Source of the DNA: an uncultured Prevotellaceae bacterium
GTDB lineage: Bacteria; Bacteroidota; Bacteroidia; Bacteroidales; Bacteroidaceae
Direction of reading: 5' to 3'
Assembly: GCA_900316585.1 (NCBI GenBank)
Contig: ONDM01000007.1
Span: forward strand, 124,001-188,000
Length of the DNA stretch: 64,000 nucleotides
Each line of letters opens with the position of its first letter. Positions within the stretch are counted from its first letter, which is position 1. The position numbers and the translations under genes are program-made. The notes below the pieces were generated by a model. The model saw only the letters and a program-made list of their open reading frames with translations. It did not search any database and had not been told where the DNA came from. Of this stretch, positions 1 to 8,943 are shown in pieces.

Positions 1-395
1 ATCCTTACGTATACGGAGCGTTTAGTCTCTCCGTACCTATTTTTCATGCCAGCAATTTTACCAATCTGAAGACTACCCGACTGAATCTGCAGAAACTCTC
101 AGAGAATCGTCTGAACACAGAACGTCAGTTGAACATGCAGGCTACAACCTATCGCCAGAATATGCATGCCAGCACAGAACAGGTGGTTTCAAACCGTCAG
201 GCAATTGCTCAGGCACAGAAGGCACGCGATATTTCTGAAAAGCGCTATCAGGTGGGTTCTGGTACCATGCTGGAACTGAACAGCTCTGAGGTGGCCCTTA
301 CACAGGCTGAGCTTACCTATTGCCAGAGTATCTATGATTTCATGACAGCTAAGGCTGACTTGGACAAGGTGCTGGGCAAGGAAAATAACTATTAA
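1..395 (+). CDS. TolC-family outer-membrane efflux channel, C-terminal fragment
   Basis: Frame 3 is open from the window edge to a TAA at 393-395, so only about the last 130 residues are visible and the true start lies upstream. The fragment is long amphipathic helix rich in Gln, Asn, Leu and Ala, with the typical TolC/OEP ending (a KRYQVGSGTMLELNSSEVAL-like segment, then helices of the periplasmic barrel). By family knowledge it would be the trimeric outer-membrane exit duct of a tripartite pump. The adaptor gene starts 26 nt downstream and the inner-membrane pump follows, which supports the assignment. Substrate cannot be told from sequence. Confidence 0.9.
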   Translation, partial: PYVYGAFSLSVPIFHASNFTNLKTTRLNLQKLSENRLNTERQLNMQATTYRQNMHASTEQVVSNRQAIAQAQKARDISEKRYQVGSGTMLELNSSEVALTQAELTYCQSIYDFMTAKADLDKVLGKENNY

Positions 396-421
396 TTATT
401 AGAAAACAAGAAAACAATTAT

Positions 422-1444
422 ATGGCAATGAAGAAATTTCAATGTATGGCACTGGCAGCTGTGGCTGTCTTGATGAGTGCTTGCGGTGGTAGCGAAGAAA
501 AAACAGCTGCTACTGCTGAAACAGTGACCCCTAAGGTAAAGGTTGCCAAGGTGGAAACTCGTGAAGTGGACCAGCAGGAGATTTATACGGCTACGGTAGA
601 GAGTGATGTGAAGAACAACATATCTCCACAGTCTTACCTGCGTATTGAGAGAATTTATGCTGAAGTAGGCGACCGTGTTTCCAGAGGTCAGGTATTGGTT
701 CAGTTGGACAACAACAATCTCCAGCAGCTGAAGCTTCAGATTGACAATAATCAGATTGCATTCAACCGTGTAGATGAACTCTATAAGATTGGTGGTGCCA
801 GCAAGGCTGAATGGGATAACGCTAAAATGCAGCTCGATGTACAGCAGACCCAGTATAGGAATCTGTTGCAGAACAGCCAGTTGCGCAGCCCTATCAGTGG
901 TGTGGTTACTGCTCGCAACTATGATAATGGAGATATGACTGGTACTCAGCCTATTCTGGTCATTGAACAGGATTCTCCAGTGAAGATGGTTATCAATGTG
1001 TCTGAAAAATATTATCCTCAGGTCAAGAAGGGTATGCCAGTAAGTATTACATTGGACACTTACGGTGATGAGGTGTTTACAGGTAATGTCTACATTGTGA
1101 ATCCTACCATCAATACACAGACTCATACCTTCCCTGTAGAAATCCGTATGGCTAATAAAGACAAGCGTGTACGCCCAGGTATGTTCGGTCGTGTAACTGT
1201 TGTATTCAGCAAGGCTGAGCGCGTGGTGGCTCCAGATTTGGCAGTGGTTAAGCAGGTTGGTGCAGGCGACCACTATATTTATGTATTGAACAAGGACAAT
1301 ACCGTGTCTTACAACAAGGTTACCTTGGGTCGTAGAATGGACACTGTCTATGAAATCGTGGATGGGGTAGAGCCAGGTTCAACAGTAGTGGTTGACGGTC
1401 AGTCCAAGTTGATCAACGGCATGAAAGTACAGGTGGTAAAGTAA
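422..1444 (+). CDS. RND efflux periplasmic adaptor (membrane fusion lipoprotein)
   Basis: A 340-residue HlyD/AcrA-type adaptor. The N-terminus is a lipoprotein signal with lipobox L-M-S-A-C and lipid-modified Cys21. A biotinyl/lipoyl half-motif (YAEVGDRVSRGQVLVQLDN) is followed by an alpha-hairpin of about 80 residues, the second lipoyl half (LRSPISGVVTARNYDNGD) and beta-barrel and membrane-proximal domains. It links the inner-membrane pump to the outer-membrane channel. It sits 26 nt after the TolC-like gene and 30 nt before the pump, so the three are one operon. The start could also be ATG 428, which leaves a shorter, equally good signal peptide. Confidence 0.92.
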   Translation: MAMKKFQCMALAAVAVLMSACGGSEEKTAATAETVTPKVKVAKVETREVDQQEIYTATVESDVKNNISPQSYLRIERIYAEVGDRVSRGQVLVQLDNNNLQQLKLQIDNNQIAFNRVDELYKIGGASKAEWDNAKMQLDVQQTQYRNLLQNSQLRSPISGVVTARNYDNGDMTGTQPILVIEQDSPVKMVINVSEKYYPQVKKGMPVSITLDTYGDEVFTGNVYIVNPTINTQTHTFPVEIRMANKDKRVRPGMFGRVTVVFSKAERVVAPDLAVVKQVGAGDHYIYVLNKDNTVSYNKVTLGRRMDTVYEIVDGVEPGSTVVVDGQSKLINGMKVQVVK

Positions 1445-1474
1445 ATCCTTCATTAATTTTAAAAAAGTATTATT

Positions 1475-4400
1475 ATGAGTCTATATGAAGGTGCGGTGAA
1501 GAAACCTATCATGACTAGCCTTATTTTCTTGGCTATCACAATCGTAGGTCTATTCTCCCTTTCAAAATTGGCAATCGATTTGTATCCGGATATAGATACA
1601 AATATGATCATGGTCATGACAACTTATCCAGGTGCCAGTGCCGAGGATATAGAGAACAACGTGACTCGTCCTATCGAGAATACGTTGAACTCTGTGGAGC
1701 ATTTGAAGCATATAACCACTACTTCCAGTGAGAATATCTCTGTTGTCACATTGGAGTTTGAATATGGTTATGACATTGATGCATTGACCAATGACACGCG
1801 CGATAAACTGGATATGGTGAGTGCAGCTCTTCCAGATGCATGTAACACCCCTTATATTTTCAAGTTCAGTACCGATATGATTCCAATTCTGGTTCTCTCT
1901 GTATCTGCAGAGGAGAGCCGGGCTGCTCTCTATAAGATACTGGATGATGAGGTGGCTAACCCATTGGCACGTATCGATGGTGTGGGTACAGTAAGTATCT
2001 ATGGTGCTCCTCAGCGTGAAATTAACGTCTACATGAATCCTCAGAAAATGGAGGCTTACAACCTTACTGTTGAGGCTGTAAGTAGCGCTATCTCTGCAGA
2101 GAACCTGAATGTTTCCGGTGGTAGCTTTGATATCGGAAATAATACCTATACGCTGCGTATTGAGGGTGAGTTCGATTCACCACAGCAGATGAACGATATC
2201 ATTGTGGCTCATTCCAATACGGGTGCCGCTGTCTACCTGCGCGACGTGGCTCGTGTGGTAGATGGTGTTGAGGAGCGTGCTCAGGAGGCTTTTACCAATG
2301 GCAAGCAGGGTGCTATGATTGTGGTACAGAAACAGTCGGGTGCCAACTCCGTAAATATTGCCCGGAAGGTGAAAGAGCGTATGCCTCAGTTGCAGGAGAC
2401 GCTTCCCTCTGATGTGAAGTTGGGTGTCATTGTGGATACTTCCGACAACATCGTGACTACCATCGGTACGTTGGTAGAGACTATCGTGTTGGCATTGTTA
2501 TTCGTCGTCCTGGTCGTATTTGTCTTCCTGGGCCGTTGGCGTGCTACTGTCATCATTGCCATTACTATTCCACTTTCCTTGGTGGCATCTTTCATCTACC
2601 TCTATATCACAGGCGGTTCCTTGAACATGATTTCCATGTCCTGTTTGACCATCGCTATCGGTAATGTGGTGGATGATGCTATTGTGGTCCTGGAGAATGT
2701 TACGACACATATTGAGCGTGGTTCTGAGCCTAAGCAGGCAGCCATTCATGGTACCAATGAGGTGGCAATTTCCGTAATTGCTTCCACCTTGACCATGATT
2801 GCAGTATTCTTCCCATTGACTATGATTACCGGTATGACCGGTGTGCTCTTCAAACAGCTGGGTTGGATGATGTGTGTCATCATGACCGTTTCTACTGTAA
2901 GTGCATTGAGTTTCACTCCTATGCTTTGCGGTCAGCTGCTGAAGCTGCAGAAGAAACCGAGCAAACTGTTCCTGGCATTGTACAAGCCAATCCAGAAGTT
3001 CCTGGATAAGATGGACGCAGCCTATGCGAGATTGCTGAACCGTGCAGTCCGTCACCGTGGAGCGGTCATGGCTTTGGTAATAGGCTTGGCTATCGTGCTG
3101 GCTATCATCTCGTTCCCACTCATTGAGAGTGAGTATTTTCCAGCCAATGATAACGGACGTATTGGTGCTACCATTGAGCTTCCTATGGGTACTCGTGTAG
3201 ACAAGGCAAAGTTGGTGGCTCAGGCACTGGAGAAGAAATGGAGAGAACGTTATCCTAACTACTTTAAGGTAATCAACTATCGTGTGGGTCAGGCAGGTGA
3301 GAATGCTGGTGCTATGGCAGGTATGTCATCCAGCGGTTCACATATCATCAGCTTCAACATGAGCTTGGTGAATTCTAATGAGCGTTCTGTGGGTTTGGCC
3401 AAGATCTGTGATGAGATGCGTGCCGACTGTAAGGAAATGCCAGAGATTGCCAAATACCAGATCATGATGGGTGGCCAGCAAGGTGGTGGTATGGGTGGTC
3501 AGAATACCGCAGAGTTTGAAATCTATGGTTATGACCTCACTGAAACGGATAATGTTTCTCATGCTTTGGCCGACAGTTTGCGTAATACTCCGGGTGTAGT
3601 CGAGGTCGTTATCTCACGTAGTGACTATGAGCCTCGTTATCTGGTGGATTTCGACCGTGAGAAACTGGCTCTTCATGGACTGAACTTCAGCACGGCTGCT
3701 ACTTATGTGCGCGACCGTATCTATGGCTCTACTGCTACTCGGTATCGTGAGGATGGTGAGGAGTATGATGTTCGTGTGCGTTATGAACCACTGGAGCGTG
3801 TAAGTATTGAGAGTATTGAGAATATGATGTTGTATTCTTCTACTGGTCATGTTGTCCGTGTCAAAGATGTGGGTGAGGTAAAAGAAGGTTTCACCCTGCC
3901 AACCATTGAGCGAAAGGACCGTCAGCGTATGGTAAGTGTCAGCGCTGTATTGGCCGATGGCTATGCATTGAGCCAGGGTGTGGCTGCTGGTAATGCCATC
4001 ATCTCCAAGATGGACATTCCTCAGAATGTGTCCGTACAGGTAGCAGGTTCCTATGAGGACCAGATGGATGCCAACAAGGATATGGGTACGTTGTTTATTC
4101 TGATTGTCATTCTGGTGTTTATCGTAATGGCTGCTCAGTTTGAATCTCTGACCTATCCGTTCATCATCATCTTGGCTATCCCGTTTGCCATCGTAGGTAT
4201 TCTGGTACTGCTGGCTCTTACAGGAACAAACTTGAACATCATGTCTATGATGGGTGGTATCATGCTGGCTGGTATTGTGGTGAAGAATGGTATTGTGCTC
4301 ATCGACTATACCCAGTTGATGCGTGAGCGTGGTTATGGCTTGATTCAGTCGGCAGTAAAGGCTGGCCGTAGCCGTCTGCGTCCTGTATTGATGACCACCT

Positions 4401-4672
4401 TGACTACTATCTTGGGTATGGTTCCAATGGCTGTCGGTACTGGTGTGGGTGCTGAAATGTGGCGTCCGCTGGGTGTTTCTGTAATCGGTGGTCTGACTGT
4501 TGGAACCCTAATGACCCTGATTTATGTTCCTACCATGTTCTGTATCTTTGGTGGAGTGGGTATCAAACGTCAGCGTAAGCAGTTGAAGAAACAACGTGAA
4601 TTGAACGAATACTACCTAGCTCATAAGGATAAGATGGTCCGTGACCGTACAGGTAAAAGGGTTGAAGATTAA
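1475..4672 (+). CDS. RND-family efflux transporter, AcrB/MexB type
   Basis: At 1065 residues this is the usual length for a hydrophobe/amphiphile RND pump. One N-terminal membrane helix and a large porter domain are followed by a helix block near residues 330-540, then the pattern repeats. The adjacent acidic pair of transmembrane segment 4 is present as Asp400-Asp401 in the motif GNVVDDAIVVLENV, matching the proton-relay aspartates of AcrB. The protein would export lipophilic compounds by proton antiport as a trimer. Partners are the two upstream genes. A Met/Gly/Gln-rich stretch near residues 665-675 (MMGGQQGGGMGGQ) lies in the second porter domain and looks like a flexible loop. Confidence 0.93.
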   Translation: MSLYEGAVKKPIMTSLIFLAITIVGLFSLSKLAIDLYPDIDTNMIMVMTTYPGASAEDIENNVTRPIENTLNSVEHLKHITTTSSENISVVTLEFEYGYDIDALTNDTRDKLDMVSAALPDACNTPYIFKFSTDMIPILVLSVSAEESRAALYKILDDEVANPLARIDGVGTVSIYGAPQREINVYMNPQKMEAYNLTVEAVSSAISAENLNVSGGSFDIGNNTYTLRIEGEFDSPQQMNDIIVAHSNTGAAVYLRDVARVVDGVEERAQEAFTNGKQGAMIVVQKQSGANSVNIARKVKERMPQLQETLPSDVKLGVIVDTSDNIVTTIGTLVETIVLALLFVVLVVFVFLGRWRATVIIAITIPLSLVASFIYLYITGGSLNMISMSCLTIAIGNVVDDAIVVLENVTTHIERGSEPKQAAIHGTNEVAISVIASTLTMIAVFFPLTMITGMTGVLFKQLGWMMCVIMTVSTVSALSFTPMLCGQLLKLQKKPSKLFLALYKPIQKFLDKMDAAYARLLNRAVRHRGAVMALVIGLAIVLAIISFPLIESEYFPANDNGRIGATIELPMGTRVDKAKLVAQALEKKWRERYPNYFKVINYRVGQAGENAGAMAGMSSSGSHIISFNMSLVNSNERSVGLAKICDEMRADCKEMPEIAKYQIMMGGQQGGGMGGQNTAEFEIYGYDLTETDNVSHALADSLRNTPGVVEVVISRSDYEPRYLVDFDREKLALHGLNFSTAATYVRDRIYGSTATRYREDGEEYDVRVRYEPLERVSIESIENMMLYSSTGHVVRVKDVGEVKEGFTLPTIERKDRQRMVSVSAVLADGYALSQGVAAGNAIISKMDIPQNVSVQVAGSYEDQMDANKDMGTLFILIVILVFIVMAAQFESLTYPFIIILAIPFAIVGILVLLALTGTNLNIMSMMGGIMLAGIVVKNGIVLIDYTQLMRERGYGLIQSAVKAGRSRLRPVLMTTLTTILGMVPMAVGTGVGAEMWRPLGVSVIGGLTVGTLMTLIYVPTMFCIFGGVGIKRQRKQLKKQRELNEYYLAHKDKMVRDRTGKRVED

Positions 4673-4691
4673 CATTTAAAACGAAGAAACA

Positions 4692-4985
4692 ATGAAATCA
4701 ATAATGATAATGTATGATCAGGCGTTTCAGGAGAAAATTGTCGATCTGCTGACCCGTCAGAACTGTCGTGGATTTAGTTGCTGGCCTCAGGTTCAGGGGC
4801 GTGGCACGAAGACTGGCGAGCCCCATATGGGTACTCATGCCTGGCCTTCTATGTGCTCTGCCATCATGACTGTTGTACCAGATGAGAAGGTGGATACCTT
4901 GCTGGAAAAACTGCATGCCATGGACAAGGAAACAGAGATGCTGGGTCTTCGCGCATTTGTGTGGACTATTGAAAAGATGATTTAA
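4692..4985 (+). CDS. Small PII-like protein linked to the RND pump
   Basis: A 97-residue protein starting 19 nt after the pump stop. It opens with a beta-strand (SIMIMYDQAFQEKIVDLLTR), has a central loop with Trp, Cys and His (FSCWPQVQGRGTK, HMGTHAWPSM) and ends with a strand-helix-strand (IMTVVPDEKVDTLLEKLHAM). This resembles the ferredoxin-like fold of PII/CutA proteins. The family guess rests on pattern only. Genes of this type are often found beside cation or RND exporters, so sensing of a metal or nucleotide is a reasonable inference, not shown. A terminator hairpin follows at 5003-5042, so this is the last gene of the efflux operon. Confidence 0.6.
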   Translation: MKSIMIMYDQAFQEKIVDLLTRQNCRGFSCWPQVQGRGTKTGEPHMGTHAWPSMCSAIMTVVPDEKVDTLLEKLHAMDKETEMLGLRAFVWTIEKMI

Positions 4986-5002
4986 ATACCAATAATCTCG
5001 AT

Positions 5003-5042
5003 AAAAACGGGGTACTTCTTTAGGAGATACCTCGTTTTTTTT
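5003..5042 (+). terminator. Intrinsic terminator of the efflux operon
   Basis: AAAACGGGGTACTTC pairs with GAGATACCTCGTTTT around a short TTTAG-containing loop, allowing G-U pairs, and the hairpin runs into eight T. It lies 18 nt after the PII-like stop codon. Confidence 0.8.
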
Positions 5043-5045
5043 ATG

Positions 5046-5053
5046 TACTTTTG
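5046..5053 (+). promoter_or_regulatory. Bacteroidetes -7 element, O-acylation operon
   Basis: TACTTTTG fits the TAnnTTTG element, and the expected start site near 5060 is almost on top of ATG 5062, so the mRNA would be nearly leaderless. No clear TTTG box is seen at -33, because that region is the preceding terminator. Confidence 0.6.
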
Positions 5054-5061
5054 CACCCGTT

Positions 5062-6480
5062 ATGAAGAATAGGCTCTTTTATACCTTTTTATTGCCTTTT
5101 CTGGTTCTGATAGGACTTGCAGCCATGATGTTCCTCCCAGAACTGGAGATTGCAGGGTATGCACTAAAGCCTGTGAACCTGCTTTCTGATGTAGGTGTTT
5201 CTTCGTCAAACCTGCACACCCCTTTAGAGGACGATGAGCCGCTGATGCTTGACTCTATTCCGGAGATTAAGCCTACCTTCCAGGAGGAACATCCAGAGGG
5301 TATGACTATCGTCGAGGATTTCAGCAGTCAGCTGAGTGATTCGAGCTTCTTTGTGGGTAGGGGCATGGATCATTTTTATGAGATGCTGGGAAAAAGCAAG
5401 GAGCTGACCCGGCCGGTCCGTATAGCTTATTTCGGCGACTCTTTCATTGAAGGAGATATCCTGACCGACCAGTTGCGTGCTGACTTGCAGAGTGAGTTTG
5501 GTGGCGAGGGAGTGGGCTATATAGATATGGCATCTCCTACTGCTGGATTTAGAAGATCTGTTAGGGCATATTCAAAAGGCTGGCGCCAGAAAAGTATTAC
5601 CGACTCTGTTCGTTTTGACCGATCCAGGCAGGGACTTGCAGAACGTTTCTATGTGCCTATAGGAAGTGCATATACGAATGTCAATGGCCTTCCTAATCGC
5701 AAGAGCAAGCATCAAGATACGTGCTCTGTTTCCAATGTTTATTTCCGAAGTCCTGAAGGAATGTCTGTTTCAGTTCGTATCAATGGTGGGGAAACCCAGA
5801 CCTTTGAGGCTTTGGCTACTGAAGAGGTGCAGACCTTGGGCGTACGTGGAAGAATAGGTAAAGTTACTTGGAGTGTAACGGGTGATTCCATTGATAGGGG
5901 AGATACGTTCTTTGGCGTAAGCATGGATGGTGTGAATGGTGTGGCATTGGATAATTTCAGTTTGCGAGGTAGTAGCGGCATCACGTTGGGAACTATACCA
6001 GACCATACATTGGAGGAGTTTGCCAAGGTCAGGGCCTATGATCTGATTGTCCTTCAGTTCGGTCTGAATGTGGCCAATGCACGCAGAGGTAACTATGCTG
6101 AGTATGAACGTAAAATGCGTCAGGTAGTGGTTAAACTGGCCAAGGCTTTCCCCGAAGCCAGTATCTTAATCGTGAGTGTCAGTGACCGTGGGCAGAAGGT
6201 GGATGGTGAAGTGACCACTATGTACGGCATAGAGCAATTAGTGAAATACCAGCGTCAGTTGGCTTATAGGACAGGATGTGCCTATTGGAATCTTTTTGAG
6301 GCCATGGGAGGGAAAGGCAGTATGGCTGTTTTTGCCGATAGTATTCCTGTCAGGGCGAATAAGGATTATACACATTTGAATTTTGCAGGCGGAAGATATT
6401 TGGGTCACTTGCTCTTTGAGGCGCTAGTAGATGGAAAGAATAACTATGAGAAACGGAAAGCTTATGAAGCAGAGCCTTAG
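5062..6480 (+). CDS. SGNH/GDSL hydrolase-fold protein, membrane anchored
   Basis: A 472-residue protein with an N-terminal membrane helix (residues ~6-24), a variable linker and an SGNH domain. Block I is YFGDSF with Ser127 as predicted nucleophile; the closing D-x-x-H is Asp435/His438 (DYTHLNFAGG). An inserted beta-rich region (about 190-300) resembles the carbohydrate-binding-like insert of periplasmic O-acetyl-transfer proteins. It overlaps the next gene, a second SGNH protein, which in turn overlaps an MBOAT gene. By analogy with AlgI/AlgJ/AlgX and PatA/PatB, it probably moves or removes acetyl groups on an envelope polysaccharide or peptidoglycan. The acceptor is unknown. Confidence 0.8.
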   Translation: MKNRLFYTFLLPFLVLIGLAAMMFLPELEIAGYALKPVNLLSDVGVSSSNLHTPLEDDEPLMLDSIPEIKPTFQEEHPEGMTIVEDFSSQLSDSSFFVGRGMDHFYEMLGKSKELTRPVRIAYFGDSFIEGDILTDQLRADLQSEFGGEGVGYIDMASPTAGFRRSVRAYSKGWRQKSITDSVRFDRSRQGLAERFYVPIGSAYTNVNGLPNRKSKHQDTCSVSNVYFRSPEGMSVSVRINGGETQTFEALATEEVQTLGVRGRIGKVTWSVTGDSIDRGDTFFGVSMDGVNGVALDNFSLRGSSGITLGTIPDHTLEEFAKVRAYDLIVLQFGLNVANARRGNYAEYERKMRQVVVKLAKAFPEASILIVSVSDRGQKVDGEVTTMYGIEQLVKYQRQLAYRTGCAYWNLFEAMGGKGSMAVFADSIPVRANKDYTHLNFAGGRYLGHLLFEALVDGKNNYEKRKAYEAEP

Positions 6481-7405
6481 GATAATGGTGAGCCTGTGTT
6501 TCTTTCTCATGGTCATGCCATCTGTAATGGCACAGGATGAGAAACCCAAGCAATTGGTGGCTGAAGAACTTTGGAAGGAATTGCCCGATTTGGATCAGGT
6601 CATATCCGACAGTGTTCCTCCAGACACTAGTACGGTGATTCTCTTAGATTTGAAAATACCGAGTTCTTTTCAGCACACTAAAAATAATCAGTTGCAGTAT
6701 TCGGAGAACTTGGATAGCTTCTTTGACCTGATAGCGAATCGTAAGAATAAGAGTGTGCGTGTGGTACAGATTGGAGACTCCCATGTCCGTGGACATGTGT
6801 TTCCTGCTGCACTTCGCAGGAAACTGGAATCAGCCTGGGGCAGTGAAGCCATGGTGCCAGCCACTATCACCTATCATACCTCTGCGTTAGCACAGGAGAC
6901 TGGTAGGAATGGCTTTATCTTTCATGCTATGGGTAAGAATGGCGCTACGCTTTCATATTTTATGGATGAGGCTGTAATGCGTGATATAGCCCGGCTGAAA
7001 CCAGATATGCTCATTGTGAGTGTAGGGACAAATGAGAGTCATGGCAACTTTGATCCTGCAACTTATAAGATGCAGCTGAATCGTTTCACGGCTCGGATGC
7101 GGGAACTTTGTCCTGGCATTTCATTCTTGCTTACCACTCCTCCGGGGAGCTATAAGCGAAGAAGACCAAATAGAGTGGGAGGGCAGGTGGCCTCTTGCCA
7201 GAGCGGCTATGGAGAATCCAATGGTATAGCGGTGTGGAATCTATATGAGATTGTAGGTGGTGACGCCCGCGCTTGTATGAATTGGAGATTAGCCAGAATG
7301 ATGGCTCGTGATGGTGTCCATTACGTCCATGAGGCATATAATTTACAGGGAAACCTTCTGGGAGAGGCAATCTTGAAGGCTTACAATGAATATCAGAAAA
7401 AATGA
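6464..7405 (+). CDS. Second SGNH/GDSL hydrolase-fold protein, secreted
   Basis: With ATG 6464 the protein has 313 residues and a clean signal peptide (MKQSLRIMVSLCFFLMVMPS then VMAQ). In-frame ATGs at 6431 and 6446 would add polar residues in front of it, so 6464 is preferred. The start overlaps the upstream gene by 17 nt. Catalytic motifs are GDSH with Ser106, a GTNES block (block III-like, residues ~186-190) and D-x-x-H with Asp283/His286. The stop overlaps the MBOAT start by 4 nt (ATGA), indicating translational coupling. Two different SGNH proteins plus one MBOAT suggest division into carrier and final transferase or esterase; which is which cannot be decided here. Confidence 0.8.
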   Translation: MKQSLRIMVSLCFFLMVMPSVMAQDEKPKQLVAEELWKELPDLDQVISDSVPPDTSTVILLDLKIPSSFQHTKNNQLQYSENLDSFFDLIANRKNKSVRVVQIGDSHVRGHVFPAALRRKLESAWGSEAMVPATITYHTSALAQETGRNGFIFHAMGKNGATLSYFMDEAVMRDIARLKPDMLIVSVGTNESHGNFDPATYKMQLNRFTARMRELCPGISFLLTTPPGSYKRRRPNRVGGQVASCQSGYGESNGIAVWNLYEIVGGDARACMNWRLARMMARDGVHYVHEAYNLQGNLLGEAILKAYNEYQKK

Positions 7406-8943
7406 CAGAGAAACTGAATACCATAGTAGAAAACCTGAACTGGAACATGGTGCTGGATCAGTTGACCTATAACCCGAAGTCACCCTTGATCTTCAGCTCT
7501 TGCCTGTTCTTGTTCATGTTCGTCATCTTTGCTTTGGTATATAATTGCCTTCGGAACAGACAAACTTTGCGCATTGTCTTTGTAACAGCCTTTTCATACT
7601 ATTTCTATTACAAGAGTAGCGGGTTCTATTTCTTCTTGCTGGCTGTTGTGACTTGTAGCGACTGGCTGATTGCCCATGCTATATATGACATGCAGATGGA
7701 TGAGGCCACAGGAACTCGTAAGCTGAATAAACATAGAGGAATGCAGAAGGCTTATGTTTTCTTGAGCCTGCTCGTAGACCTAGGTTTGCTGGCTTATTTC
7801 AAGTATACGAATTTCTTCTATGAAATGCTTGCGCCATTATGGGGTGGAGAATTCCATGCCTTGGATATCTTCCTGCCAGTGGGAATCTCCTTCTTTACCT
7901 TCCAGTCCCTGAGTTATACCATTGATATATACAGAGGTGAACTGAAGCCTTTGAAAAGTCTGCTTGACTATGCCTTTTATGTCAGCTTCTTCCCACAGTT
8001 GGTCGCTGGCCCTATTGTACGTGCTCGTGATTTTGTGCCCCAGATTCACAAACCATTGCTGGTGACGAATGAAATGTTTGGAAAAGGTGCCTTCCTTATC
8101 ATGGCTGGCCTTTTCAAGAAAGCTGTTATCAGTGATTATATCAGTGTGAATTTTGTGGAACGAATCTTCGATAATCCTGCACTTTATTCTGGTTTAGAGA
8201 ATCTGTTGGGTGTTTACGGATACACATTGCAGATTTATTGCGATTTCTCTGGTTATTCCGACATGGCTATTGGTCTGGCTTTATGGTTGGGTTTCAGGTT
8301 CCCTCAGAATTTTAATTCCCCATATAAGAGTGACAGCATTACGGATTTTTGGCGCCGTTGGCATATCAGTCTTTCTTCTTGGTTGCGTGATTATCTTTAT
8401 ATTTCCCTGGGAGGAAGTAGGAAAGGAGAGGTGCGTACTTATGTGAATCTGATAATAACCATGCTTCTAGGTGGATTGTGGCATGGAGCTAATTGGAATT
8501 TCATTCTTTGGGGAGCCCTTCATGGCGTGGCTCAGGCTTTCTATAAATTTTATTGCAAGCTTCGTGGTTACCCTAAGAAATATCATCCTACTGGACTAAA
8601 ACGGTTTGTGGCAATATTTATCACGTTCCATTTTGTGGCATTTTGCTGGATATTCTTCCGTAATGCAACGTTGGAAAACTCTTTTGTCATGCTGAATCAG
8701 ATGTTTACCAATTTCAATTTCGCTTTACTTCCCCAGTTGGTTGGAGGGTATGGACTTGTCTTCTTCTTGATGGCACTGGGCTATATCATGCATTTCCTGC
8801 CAGACAGCTGGAATCAGAAATGCGAAAGAGGAGTAATACGTTTACCCCTCTTCCTTCAGGCAATCCTGTTTATTGTTGTTATCTATATTGTGATTCAGGT
8901 AAAAAGCAGTGATATCCAGCCTTTTGTCTATTTCCAGTTCTAA
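7402..8943 (+). CDS. MBOAT-family O-acyltransferase (AlgI/DltB-like)
   Basis: A 513-residue polytopic membrane protein. The family histidine is His361 in LGGLWHGANWNFILWG, followed by a second His374 (GALHG). Other AlgI-like landmarks are the PVGISFFTFQSLSYTIDIYRGE segment, the FPQLVAGPIVR motif, and DFWRRWHISLSSWLRDYLYI. The protein would pass an acyl group, usually acetyl, across the inner membrane to a periplasmic partner, here one of the two SGNH proteins encoded just upstream. Its stop codon overlaps the stop of the convergent kinase-like gene by 4 nt and no terminator separates them. Confidence 0.92.
   Translation: MTEKLNTIVENLNWNMVLDQLTYNPKSPLIFSSCLFLFMFVIFALVYNCLRNRQTLRIVFVTAFSYYFYYKSSGFYFFLLAVVTCSDWLIAHAIYDMQMDEATGTRKLNKHRGMQKAYVFLSLLVDLGLLAYFKYTNFFYEMLAPLWGGEFHALDIFLPVGISFFTFQSLSYTIDIYRGELKPLKSLLDYAFYVSFFPQLVAGPIVRARDFVPQIHKPLLVTNEMFGKGAFLIMAGLFKKAVISDYISVNFVERIFDNPALYSGLENLLGVYGYTLQIYCDFSGYSDMAIGLALWLGFRFPQNFNSPYKSDSITDFWRRWHISLSSWLRDYLYISLGGSRKGEVRTYVNLIITMLLGGLWHGANWNFILWGALHGVAQAFYKFYCKLRGYPKKYHPTGLKRFVAIFITFHFVAFCWIFFRNATLENSFVMLNQMFTNFNFALLPQLVGGYGLVFFLMALGYIMHFLPDSWNQKCERGVIRLPLFLQAILFIVVIYIVIQVKSSDIQPFVYFQF

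Noticed and set aside
392..1273. 293-codon reading frame antisense to the efflux adaptor
   Set aside because: The plus strand encodes a clear lipoprotein adaptor with correct codon use. The antisense frame has no family features.
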